Shown here piece after piece: positions 1 through 10,774 of a DNA stretch of 64,000 nt. The stretch is taken from the NCBI RefSeq assembly GCF_036711975.1, contig NC_091968.1:15562001-15626000 (forward strand), in the 5' to 3' direction. Within the stretch, counting starts at the first letter, position 1; every line of letters begins with the position of its first letter. A program made the position numbers and the translations under genes. The stretch comes from Onthophagus taurus. Taxonomy: Eukaryota > Arthropoda > Insecta > Coleoptera > Scarabaeidae. Below the pieces are notes generated by a model, which did not search any database, was not told the origin of the DNA, and worked only from the letters and a program-made list of their open reading frames with translations.

Positions 1-1060
1 ATAGAGAAAGTGCCTAGAACAACCATTTACAGATTTAAGCAATATGCTCAAAACTGTTCCGACATGTCCTACCAATGGGCTGCGGAAGACATTATAAGCA
101 CTGATACTGTGCTATCAGACAGATATTTGCGTGTTCACAGATGGATCTAAAACGCCGGAAGAGGTCGGAGCAGGAGTATACTGCCAGACACCTCGAATTA
201 AGCAAGCCTACAGCCTGTGTACGTACTGTACTGTATTCCAGGCGGAAGTATTTGCTATGGACATGGGTGCTAAAATCCTTCTTGAGAGAGGGGTGAAGAA
301 CATGACAGTACGAATTTTCTCAGACAGTCAAGCCGCTCTCCAGGCGCTGCAAGCCATGAAAACGGTGTCGGCTCTGGTTAATGATTGTAAGAGAACATTA
401 AACACACTGAGTTGTGATAACAGAGTTTCTCTGATCTGGGTCCCGGGTCACTCTGGGGTTACTGGCAATGAAGCGGCAGATGAACTAGCACGAGAGGGCA
501 GCGCTAAAGCATTTGTGGAACCGGAACCAGCAGTTGGTGCATCATTTGCGATGGCCAAATATAGGATTGGACTGTGGGCTGAAGAGAGACTTCGCCTACT
601 GTGGACCAATTCTCCTGGAATGAGACATGCTAAGGTGTTTATTAACATCGCCACTGTCAAACCCGGGAATATTTTAGGACTTGCCCGTAATAGCATAAAA
701 GTTCTAATGGGTGTTTTTACAGGGCACTGCCGATTAAAAGCACACCTCAACTTGTTGGGTTTAGCCGACGATGTTGAATGCCAACTATGTGCGGAGGAAG
801 CAAAGACATGTTTTATACCACTGCCCTGCCGTTAATCGTATCCGATTCTCGATTTTTGGGTCGCAGTTTATCTCCTCAAGGGATCTGAATGACCTTTCGC
901 CGAGCAAGGTATTAATGTTCCTTAAGAACATTGGACTGCACGGTGAAATGTGATAACGATATCTATCGGGGTACAATAGATCCTTAGGGTCGCGGTGCAA
1001 GGTTGGTTGGTCCGCCTACCCGATATATAGTCAATGCAATGTAATGTAATGTCAATAAAG
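1..1060 (+). pseudogene. 3' end of a LINE (RNase H domain and tail)
   Basis: This is the 3' part of a non-LTR retrotransposon second open reading frame. From about 131 a ribonuclease H domain reads FTDGSK, then FQAEVFAM, FSDSQAAL and VPGHSGVTGNEAAD, giving the usual D-E-D-D set of acidic residues. RNase H removes RNA from the RNA/DNA hybrid during reverse transcription. A Cys-rich tail (CQLCAEE near 780) is broken by a frameshift around 800-815; the reading continues in another frame to 950 (HCPAVNRIR...). Repeated aatgt units at 1033-1055 look like the 3' tail. Reading the RNase H as I/R1/LOA-type is inference. The 5' part lies outside the window, and a frameshift is also likely just before 131. 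The tail abuts pogo coding sequence, so the LINE probably inserted into that gene. Confidence 0.8.
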
Positions 1061-2393
1061 AAAAAGGAATTGCCGATTCAGATTGGTTTAGATCCTTTTT
1101 GAGAAGACATCCCGATTTATCTATTCGCAAAGCTGAGGGTATATCTTTAGGCCGAGGTGAGAGCATGAACCGTGTAGACGTGGGAAATTATTTTGAACTT
1201 CTACAAGAAATACTGGAACAAAATGAGTTTTTCGACAAACCTGGGTGCATCTCTAACGTCGATGAAATAGGCCTTCAATTAAATAATCGACCTGGCCATG
1301 TTTTAACCGAAAAGGAGCAAAGGATGTTGTTACATTTACATCAGGGGAAAACAGTGAGACAGTCTGTACAGGCCGAGGGTTTTTTTCTACCACCAGTATG
1401 CATATTTAAATGCAAAAATTTAAAGATCGTGTGGACTGATGTCGCCTGGTTCACACATTGTGATGTCTCAAAAATCAGCCTATGTTACCGCAACCATTTT
1501 TTTGGATTGCTTTAGCCTTCTTACCACGTAAAGACGAAGGGAAGGCATTATTAATTCATGACGGGCATGCATCTCATTGTTCTTGTGTTGAACTTCTAGA
1601 AACCGCTGAAGCAAATAATGTCGTTTTATTGTGTCTACCTCCGCACACTACTCATTATGTGCAACCACTCGATACGGCTTTTTTTAAGTCTCTTAAGACC
1701 TTCTACTATCAAGCTTGCAGAGAGTGGATGCAGAGTCACCCCGGAAGGAAACTAGAGCGACTTCAATTTGGTGAACTTTCAACGAAAAGCTGGGGCAAGT
1801 CAGCGACCGCTGGCATATTTCCCTGGAATCCTGATTCCGTACCCGATCATGCTTACACAGTTTCTGATCGAATAAAGAAGAACTCTCAAATAAAGAACGC
1901 TGAAGCAACACAAGAAGTAAGATGTCCAATCAATGTGATGGATCATGTCATAATGCCATCCTGTAGCCATGCTGATATAGAATCTCGATGTAGAACTCCA
2001 GTGGAAGGGATATCAGTTCCACAATTGACACCCGGAAAAGTTCTAGATCAGATTAATCCCATACCTAAACTAGTCGTTTCTGCAAAAAGACGAGCGAAGA
2101 CCGTTGCTACCCTATTAACTTCTCCTGAACACATTACGATTGTGAAAGAAAGGTCCGCAAAAAAAACTAAACAAACTAAGAACACAACGAAAGAAAAAAG
2201 TTCCAAAAAAGGTCAAAAAAGAAAATGCTCACCTTCGCCAAGTTCTGATGAGGAGAAGGATATAGAAGAAGTGGATGAAACTGAATGTGCAGGATGTGGA
2301 GAAAGCTACAATAACACCGAACACCAAAAGAAGATTGGTTGCAAAGTATAATATGCCAGAAGTGGTTTCATAAAAATTGCTCTTCCTATTTAA

Positions 2394-4587
2394 CCCTTCA
2401 GCGCGCATTGATGCAAATATGCAAATAATTGGTTAGTAAATACATAATATATCTGTAGAAAACGTAAACGTGTAGCGTCCCGCATATGAACCAACCGTGT
2501 TTTATGTATAGTTTCAATTACACCAGCACAAGAAAACTGCCTAACCTCAAAAATCATCGTGTTTTGTATACGCACTCAGTATTGTACGCACGTCAAAATT
2601 GTTGAAGTTTCTTTGGTGACTTACGAAGGGTAATAATTTGTAAGGTAAGCGTGAAATTATTACTAATGACATCATTATCTCAGGCATAAGAAAATACAAA
2701 ATATATATCCGATTTCATCCGAATAACATTTTTATATAAAAAATAATAGTCCATTCATATATGGATCACCGCACATGCTGGTACATAATATGTCATTTAC
2801 TTTGCATCGTAGATTCTCATATATAAATACCAATATATGATATTGTGTATATATAATTTATTGTAGATGCCATTATTTTACAAGAATGGTACGGAAAAGT
2901 TAGACTTAAAAATTTGAATACCCTCAAACTATTCGATTTTATTGAAAATATACCTTCGGGCAGTGAAGATGAACTAGAAGTGGATAGTGACGAGGATCTT
3001 TTACACGTTGATCCCGATGCACAAAACTTATTAGATAAGTTTCTTGATGATCCACACTGCGAAATTATACAGACTGAAGCAGACCCGAATGAAGATAACT
3101 CAACTGCATCCGAGCCAAAAAACAACACAGAACCTAAGCCGATATTAGATTGTTTAATAACTGCAACACCTCCAAAGGTAGTTCAGCCATGTCCTTCTTA
3201 AGGAAAATCAAATTTGCTATGGAGAAAGAAAAAACTAGTAAACATTCCATCTACATTTATTGAACAGACAAATTATCCGGCTCATATAACGACCTTAGCC
3301 ACTCCTTATCAATTTTTCAAATATTTTTTTGATGACATTCTCATTGACGGAATTGTGGAGGAAACTATCAAATATAGGGTTTCCAAAAATGCAGCGAAAC
3401 GTTTCTAGTTCACAAAGTATGAGCTGATGAAGTATTTAGGTATTTGTACTTTCTCTTCAGTTTCTTACATATCTAACATTCGTAAATACTGGAACGAACA
3501 CATAGGAATTGATGTTGTATACAACGCATTGAGTCAAAACCAGTTTGACAAAATTCAACAATTCCTATGGACGAAATGCTGTCAATTGATGAGCAAATTT
3601 GTGCCACAAAGGCAAGTCATCATATGAAACAATACTTACAATTGAAATCCCACAAATGGGGATACAGACTTACTGTTCTAAGTGGCGTTTCAGGATTTTG
3701 TTACAAGTTTGAAAGCGACCACCAAATGATCCGGATTTAGGAGCGAGCAGCAACGTTATTGTACGGTTGTCTCGCGAAATACCACGCAACAAATTTCATA
3801 AATTATATTTTGATAACTATTACACCTCCATTCCGGTAATAGGTTACTTAGTAAGATGAACGGGGGGAATCGGGTGAATATATTACGAAGGAACATCCAT
3901 CAGTAACGTGTATTGGAAAGACAATAAAACTATTACGCTTCTGTCATCATTTATTGGCACAGAACCTGTAACGATAGTAGGAGGGTACGATCGAAAAAAA
4001 AGGAAAAAATAGAGATACCTTGCCCTGCTATTGTTACACAATACAACCGTCACATGGGAGGAGTGGACCACCAGTGTCCACCAATGGTACATGAGATTAT
4101 TTTATTATCATTTAGTTGATATAACGATTGTCAACGCATGGTTGCTTTATCGCAAATACATTAAAGAAAAAACTATAAAAACCTTGGCCGATTTTCGTCT
4201 TGAATTGGCCATCACGTTGTGTAATGTCGGAACATGTGCAACCCCTAAACGAGGCCGACCAACTGAAATTGAACGAAGCATAGAGAATAAAAGAAAAAAA
4301 CCGAATGCGACTCCTGTGCCGCCCAAAGATCTTAAAAGACTTGTTGTAAGACTTGATCGTGAAAATCATTTTCCGGCATGGAACAAAACAAGAATCCGAT
4401 GCAAGTTACCAGGTTGTTCGGCTCAAACACACGTTACATGCGGCAAATGTGACACAGCATTGTTTTTTAATAAAGACAAAAACTGTTTTACGTACTTTCA
4501 TACAAATTAAGTTCGTATAATGTAGGTTACAGTATAATTTATTTATTTTAGAATAAGGGTTAAAAGAAAAAAATGCGCACTGTAGGG
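2394..4587 (+). mobile_element. piggyBac element A with TTAA target duplications
   Basis: The element is bounded by TTAA at 2390-2393 and 4588-4591. Its termini are inverted: CCCTTCAGCGCGCATT at the left and AATGCGCACTGTAGGG at the right, with two mismatches over 16 bp. TTAA duplication is diagnostic of the piggyBac superfamily. Removing the element rejoins the pogo PHD-like finger in frame, which confirms both boundaries. It carries one decayed transposase gene. Confidence 0.93.
2914..4510 (+). pseudogene. piggyBac transposase (decayed), Cys-rich C-terminus
   Basis: Three or more frames together give a piggyBac (DDE_Tnp_1_7) transposase. The acidic N-terminus is at 2914-3200 (SGSEDELEVDSDEDLL). 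The core follows at 3214-3630 (TPYQFFKYFFDDILIDGI, MKYLGICTFSS), then LSIDEQICATK and HKWGYRLTVLSGVSGF at 3575-3700 with one catalytic Asp. QYNRHMGGVD near 4040-4070 carries the last Asp. The C-terminal Cys/His-rich domain (CKLPGCSAQTHVTCGKCD, 4400-4460) is typical of transposon-encoded piggyBac proteins and binds DNA in studied members. Stops and frameshifts occur at about 3200, 3405, 3630, 3740 and 4070, so no functional protein is expected. Confidence 0.85.
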
Positions 4588-4734
4588 TTAAACACTTGCC
4601 AAAATTGTGGTAAAACTGCGTTTAAAATTAAACAAAATAGATATTTTAACTAAAGACAATTTTTTTATTTTTTCTTATAAAAATTTGTTATTTTCACGTG
4701 TTTATATTTTATTTTCATTTTTATTTTGTGGTCA

Positions 4735-5400
4735 TCTCTCCCTTATTGCATTGGCCAACTAACCCTACCCAGTGGTTCTACTGCAATAGAAGGCAAGAAC
4801 TAAAAGAAATATTATGTAGGGGTATAAAAAAATATAAGTAGGGTATTATACTTATATTTTTGTATTGTTGTAGGTCTCATCGGAGAAGTCCGATTTAAAT
4901 ATTTAAGAAATAATGAAATCCCGAAAAGAAGTATAAATATTGGAAGTAATGAAATCATTCCGTTATATGACACACCCCACCTTTTAAAAGGTATCCGAAA
5001 TAATTTGGTGAAGAAAAACCTGGCCTGGGAGAAAGATGGGCAACTATTAACCGGCAAGTGGGGTGATGTCGAAAAAGGTTATGATATAGACTCAGGTAGC
5101 GGCGAATTTATGTTATTACCTAAAATTACGGATTTTCATATTCGACTAAATAATATTGAATGTGTCCAGTGCCGCCCAAGTTGTCAGCCACACAACAGCT
5201 GCCGCTATAGCGTATATGTCCAAAAACTTATTATTTTTTAAACCCTTTTTTTTTAATAAGTATGTATTTTTTTAGACGCCACTCATGTTACGGGCGAAAT
5301 AATAATGAAACACGCGCACATGACACAGCAAGCATATTAAAATTTTTTGATGGGCTGTTTGACAGACTTATAATAAAGCAGCAATTGGCTATATTGTCGG
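4735..5400 (+). pseudogene. P-element/THAP9-like transposase fragment A
   Basis: The segment encodes a central part of a P-element-type (THAP9-like) transposase. The clearest block is at 4960-5120: LYDTPHLLKGIRNNLVKKNL, then KDGQLLTGKWGDVEKGYDID and LLPKITDFHI. An exon starts after the acceptor-like ttgttgtag at 4873. The preceding exon ends in IEG at about 4792, where the donor reads gc rather than gt. A later exon begins after ttttttag near 5273 (DATHVTGEIIMKHAHMTQQA). A frameshift lies near 5170. The fragment aligns by eye exon for exon with the copy at 49.4-51.2 kb but is clearly diverged from it. There are no termini and no THAP domain here, so it is a relic. Confidence 0.72.
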
Positions 5401-5865
5401 TTATTTCAAAAAAAACTTTTTCAATATCATGCTTATAGATGTTTAGTATATTCTCAAGATACTTTTATTGAAGCGTTGGAAAAATGTTATAACATTTCGA
5501 AAATGTTATCCTTAAAATATAAATTTAATAATAATATTAAGCGCACTATTGTTTTATGTTTAAGAAGACATGTTACATTTACAATTTATGTGTAAGCATA
5601 AGTGTGAAATTATTAATTACATATTCGATAACAGTGTAACTATTACCATTCATTGCCTGTGTACACAGGCAAATCGCATTATGTGTGGAAACGATACTAG
5701 CAATTTTTCTACAGACTTGCATAGACAGGCGCAGCTTATACTGATTAATAATAATAATAATAATAATGATTTATTATGTTAATAACCCAGAGGGCATACA
5801 TTCCTCACAATCGAAATAGAAACACAACATAAAAACATATATAAGAAAGAATAAATTACTAAATA
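5401..5865. repeat. Intergenic stretch with TAA microsatellite
   Basis: No gene or transposon domain is recognised. A short (TAA)n run lies at 5746-5768. The rest is AT-rich sequence with one short unsupported open frame. Confidence 0.6.
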
Positions 5866-7456
5866 CATTACATTACATTAAACCCTCGATAAAATAATCG
5901 GTGTAATAAATCGGTGTCCGGTCAGTAGCGACTAAGGCACAGTTGTAATACATTATAAAAACATTAATCGAAGGACTGTATATCGTTTAAGAAATCATCT
6001 ATGGAGTAATACGCCTTCCCTATTAAAACATTTTTAATTTTGGTTATAAAAGCTTTATAAGGTAAGCTTCTATAACCACAATGCAAGACATTGAAGAACT
6101 TCACTCCATAGTAATTATATGCGTTTCTCGACCTCTCCAGTCGCAGTGCCTCTGGTCGAATGTCATTCCTCCCCCTAGTGCCATAATTGTGAACATCACT
6201 ATTTTTCCTGTGCTGACTATGATGTAAAAAAGTGAGCTTTAAACACTCCAAAATATATAATGAAGGTAGTGTTAATATTTTTAATTTGATAAAAGAAGGC
6301 CTACAGTCATCAGTATAGTTCAAGTTAGCAACATTTCTAATAGCTCTTCTTTGTATACCAAATATTCTTTTATTGATCGGGGCATGTCCCCAGGCCAGTA
6401 ACCCATAACTTAGATGGCTCTGAAAAAGCGCAAAATACGCGGAACGCAATACCCGAGTAGAGGAAAACTCAGACAGACGACCCAACAGAAAGGCAGTGGA
6501 GCTTAAGCGTGAGGCTAATTTCTCACCATGAACATTCCAGGTAAGCCCGGAATCCAGATGAACACCCAAAAACCTAACTCCTCTATCCGCTACATAGGAT
6601 TTAATAGTAGTTTGCTTTAGTGTAAAGGTCATTACATCTGTTTTATCAGCATTCAGTGTTAGACGATTACTTGCAAACCAATGCCTTGCCGATTTTAACA
6701 TTAAATCTTGCAATCCCCTGGCATCAACGTCAGAATCATGTTTTGTCAGCAAACTTGTGTCATCCGCATACAAGATTGAACTTGAGCTTCCACCACTCAG
6801 GAAAGAAGGCAAATCATTTACAGATATTAAGAATAAAATAGGACCCAAAATTGACCCCTGAGGAACACCACTTGTAATATTCCCAGGGTTAGACATCACC
6901 GAGTTAAATTTAACAAATTGACTTCTATCTGTAAGATAAGATGACAAAAGCTTGCTAGCGTCCGGGGCGACATTGTAAGCGTACAATTTACGTATTAAAA
7001 TAGAATGGGACACGCAATCAAAAGCTTTGGTAAGATCCAAAAAACTATCTTCAGTGTATTGCGACGCCTCAAAACCATCGACCACATACTCGATAAAATT
7101 TTGTATAGCCAGTGCCGTAGAGAGTCCTTTTCTAAAGCCAAATTGTTGTTTGTTAAAAATACGATTAGTTTCAAAATAATTGATTAATTGATTTGTCAAT
7201 AGCATTTCAAAATTTTTCGACAACACCGGCAGTATACTAATTGGTCTAAAGTTCAAAGGATCATCAATATCACCATTTTTTGAATAGCGGCAAAACACTT
7301 GCCAACTTAAATTTATCAGGAAAACATCCTGTGTTTAAACACTGATTGAACAGAATAGTAAGTACTGGGATCAGACAGTTTTTGACCTTTTTTATCATAA
7401 CCGCGTTGAAACCAAACGTATCAACCGAATTGCCAGGCTTAAGGGCGTCAAAATAA
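5866..7456 (-). pseudogene. LINE (Jockey/CR1-like) reverse transcriptase, 5'-truncated
   Basis: Minus-strand non-LTR retrotransposon. The main open frame (7298 to 5964, 444 codons) carries reverse transcriptase motifs in order: NFRPISILPVLSKNFE, LTKAFDCVSH (catalytic Asp), SGVPQGSILGPILFLI, and YADDTS with the second catalytic pair. It ends in a thumb and tail region (RRAIRNVANLNY, LTLPSLYILECLKL). Upstream coding continues from 7456 to about 7290 in another frame (CFPDKFKLASVLPLFKK), so there is a frameshift near 7290. The element is truncated before the endonuclease domain. A cattacattacatt tail lies at 5867-5880, the 3' end on this strand. Reverse transcriptase is certain; clade assignment is not. 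Confidence 0.85.
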
Positions 7457-8397
7457 GTATATTATAAGCTTATACTGTATATAGCAATAGTTCTAGAAAA
7501 TAAAAATTATTTTGTATAAAATACTGAATTTCCTATTTTATGACCTTATTTATACATTTATTATTTTCGATTGTCAATTTTGTCAGTGTAATTCGCAGAA
7601 TGTGTTACTCCATGTAATTTTTTTTTTGTTTACTCTAATTTTTCCAATGGGTATAACAAAAAAGATTATAAAAATATGGAGTTATGCATTTTGCCAATTA
7701 AAATAACAATTTATAATATTATCTATTTATTTAAATAATTAAAACTGCCGCCAAAAGTTTCACATCGAGGGGAATAACTCAAGAGATGGCGCTTACGCGG
7801 CAACAGAAAGAGGTAATGGAATTGCATATCTATCTTTCCTTCTTTATCTATGGGTCGCTGGTCGCCGGCGACGGTGACTGAGTAGGCTATCAGTATCTTG
7901 TGAGTGTTTTTATAATTCACTTAACTTCGAACACTTGTCGAGCGCGTTTCGTCAGATCGAACTATTGGTTTTGAGGTAGTCCTGCTCGTTTCATATTATT
8001 GCCTTTTGCATCTTCTTTATAATAATTATTGTTGTATTGCTTCTTCGTTACATTGCTGTTAATAAGTTTCGTTTATTAGGATTTTGTATATATTTCACTT
8101 CTATTCTTGGTGCTTTGGATAAGATTCTGTTTTTTTTTGTCGTTCTTTATAATAATAATTATTGTAACGTTTCTTCGTTATATTTTTATTAATAAGTTTT
8201 GTTAATTTTAGGATTTTGTATATATTTCGCTTTCGTTCTTGGTATTTTGAATAATGTTCTGTTTTTTGTCGTTATTTTGTTTTATTTTGATTTCTTAGTG
8301 GTGTTTTTGTTCGTTAATATAATTTGCTTTTTATTCGATATTCGCTTTAGTTTTGAGGTGACAGAGTATTTCTTCAACATCTTTATACTCCTATAAG
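7457..8397. repeat. Non-coding stretch with a 132-bp tandem duplication
   Basis: No protein domain is seen. Two diverged copies of a T-rich unit lie at about 8013-8142 and 8143-8280; the shared phrase ggattttgtatatattt begins at 8079 and again at 8211, a period of 132 bp. It may be the 5' leader of the transposon gene that follows, but that is inference. Confidence 0.55.
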
Positions 8398-10375
8398 ATG
8401 CGTCCAAAAAAAAGATTATAGCGTAATTAGTACTGTTTTGCAAAAATATTTGGACAGTGTAGATAAACTATTGCCAGATGCCAATACACAGCATCCTGCG
8501 ATAATTGAAGTTTCATCCATTTTTTTAGGTAATAGCAATTACTCAAACCGCAATCTTGTTATGCGGCTTAAAAAGGATGATTTTGGCAACCTCATGGAGG
8601 CATTCATATCCTCAATAAAAGATAAATGTTCATTCGAATCAAAAACAGAAAATGTTAGTAGTGATTGTCCTCAAATTCCTTCGCCTCTAAAAACTGTATT
8701 TAATGCAGGGCAATCCACTCAACCCTGTTATAATGCTTTACCACTTGGTACAGAAAATTTAAATAAGTCTTGTACATCTTTAGGGAAAGGATCCTACTAA
8801 TGTGCAATATATGTGAAGGCAGTTTCTATTTAGAACCCGCGAAGCACAATATTTGTATAATGATGACAAAACACCAAACGCTTTAACATTTCTTCTAAAA
8901 GAAAAAATAAAGGTAGTGAACTCTACATGTACATTAAACATTAAGACAAAACGTTATTCAGCACAAAAAAAAATCTTGGAAGATCTACGCTTACTGTGCT
9001 CATATTTCGTGTAAGAAGTTTTTGTTACATGTTGAATTACTAGTTACTAAATGGCAAGTTAAAGTATTTAGCACGTCTTTAAATTTCAAACATACAGAAC
9101 AACTAGAGTCTTTAAAACGCCTAGATAGAGCTTAGGATGATATATTAGACGTAATATTAATGCAAAGATCACACGCGAAGTATCTGCAATTTGTGGGGCA
9201 ACCATTAACCGTATATATTTTTAGTAAACCACAAATTAAAGTTTTAATGCATATTAAAAAGGTTACATTGCACTTAAATGCTACTGGTAGTGCAGTGAGG
9301 AAGCCTATTCCATCCAGTAAATGTGTTTTATACTATGTAGGTGTAGTAGCATTGTTGCCAAATTGTAGAGTACTTCCCGTTGTTGAATTAATATCATGCA
9401 AACATGATCAAGCAGCTATAACATCCTGTTGTCTTTGAAGCATTACTGCACGTTATATTACAAATGGCCACCATTTTCAAATGTCCATGTACATACAGAA
9501 TAAAACGTAAAGTACCTTCAAATGAAGACTTCCAGGAGGAAATGTGGTGCAAAAAAAGAAAATCAGATCAAAAAAATTATCCGAAGAAAACACTTTTATC
9601 AAAACTGTACAAACATAAAACTTATCATAAACTATCCAAAGATTATGTCATATTTACATTTTTAAACTTAAAATTACATTACTCCAGTTATGAAACATTT
9701 TTAATTTCCACTAACCCGTTTAATATGTACTTGGACAATTTTATAACAGAACACTACTTTGAGATATTAGCGCAGTTACATAAAAACAATAATATTAAAA
9801 TATTTCCCTGTCAACCTCTTGTATTGATAAAAGAAATAACGGTTCGACCTGCATCACATGTTACATGTTTAATTTTTTCATTAAACGTGAACAACAACCA
9901 TTGGTGTTTAGCCATTGCCAATATAATTTTTTTCCTCAGTTTTTGTCCTCGATCCTCTGCATTGTTTAAGTAAGCAGACTTCTCTTGAATATTTATCATT
10001 GTTTGAAACTATTCTGAAGCCAATATCACGTCCGCCCCCATTCACCAAATACAAATGGATAGACACTTTAGACTATCCCAAGCAACAAGATAGTTACAAT
10101 TGCGGCGTTTACATATGCCATTTATTGTTGAATGCTTGCTATCTGAAAAACCATTTTGTAGCATAAATCCTACATCCTATAGGGAGCAAATTCGAAACAC
10201 CATTGAAAAACATAATGATAAAACTCAAGAACACTGCTTGTATTGCGCAGAAAAAGAGATATAATCTGTAAAAACTGTGGTCAATACATCCACAGAGACT
10301 GTAGCCCAACAAAACTTTTACTTAACAAAACCATCAACCAAATTTTTGCGAATTATGTTCATAAATTATAAAACA
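8398..10375 (+). pseudogene. Transposon gene with DDE-like region, Ulp1 (C48) protease and Zn-finger tail
   Basis: A decayed gene in several frames. 8438-8800 encodes an N-terminal region I do not recognise. 9160-9438 has a transposase-like block (HLNATGSAVRKP, VLYYVGVVALLP, VVELISCKHD), similar to the DDE-core region of large transposons that also encode Ulp1 proteases. 9464-10160 is a C48 cysteine-protease domain: YLDNFITEHYFEIL, HWCLAIAN with the catalytic His, then DYPKQQDSYNCGVYICHLLL with catalytic Gln and Cys at about 10075-10125. A Cys-rich tail follows (CLYCAEKE near 10240, then a second Cys/His set). Ulp1-fold proteases cleave SUMO-like conjugates. Assignment to the KDZ (Zisupton-type) group is tentative. 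Stops near 8800, 9135, 9438 and 9970 show it is inactive. Confidence 0.65.
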
Positions 10376-10540
10376 CGATTTTATAAAAGAAAACTGTAAT
10401 GTTATACACTGACTTCTTGACTGACAAACATTCTTGTAATGACAATAAATCAAATTTCTTTTCAATGTCTTCAATACGATAAATGGTGAGTTTCCTTGTA
10501 CAGTCACAAATGGAACTTAACTTGAAACAGAAAATTGCAT

Positions 10541-10774
10541 AACGTTAGTAGTTTTTGGCTAAAAACGTACTTGTGCAGGCGCGTGACCGCCGCCAGTAGA
10601 AAAAGCAGGAAATTTTCGATAAGATAGATATAGTTCTAGAGTTTTCTCCTGGTCATATAAGAAAGTTATCGACCCGAACAAGGTTTAGAAATGGTTAAAA
10701 CGTATGAATTTAACAGTATTTGGCCAAAAACGTACTTGTGCAAGCGCGTGACCGCCGCGTGTTATGCACTAGTA
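10541..10774. repeat. Satellite-like tandem repeat, left part
   Basis: Units of about 165-175 bp share blocks such as acgtacttgtgca, gcgcgtgaccgccgc and gataagatagatatag. The same phrase begins at 10565, 10730 and 13422; subtracting the hAT insertion and its duplication leaves a spacing of about 165 then 175 bp. The last copy on this side is cut at 10767-10774 by the hAT. Confidence 0.75.

Larger units (their letters stand above)
1061..4651 (+). pseudogene. pogo/Tigger-like DDE transposase, split by a piggyBac insertion
   Basis: Coding sequence resumes directly after the LINE tail (about 1063) in the style of a pogo/Tigger transposase: RRHPDLSIRKAEGISLGR, then SNVDEIGLQLNNRPGHV with the first catalytic Asp. 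After a frameshift or internal deletion near 1420-1500 it continues from 1482 with LLIHDGHASH (second Asp), CLPPHTTHYVQPLDTAFFKSLK, and a Lys-rich tail. A PHD-like Cys-rich domain starts at CAGCGESYNN (about 2286) and frameshifts near 2330. At 2390 the gene is cut by a piggyBac element. After the right TTAA (4588-4591) the same finger resumes in frame (NTCQNCGKTAFKIKQ) and stops at 4651. The catalytic fold is clear. The gene is dead: LINE insertion at the 5' side, frameshifts and the piggyBac insertion. Confidence 0.82.

Noticed and set aside
8199-8396. Open frame of 65 codons rich in Phe, Leu and Ile
   Set aside because: Low-complexity translation of T-rich DNA inside a tandem duplication; no membrane-protein context.
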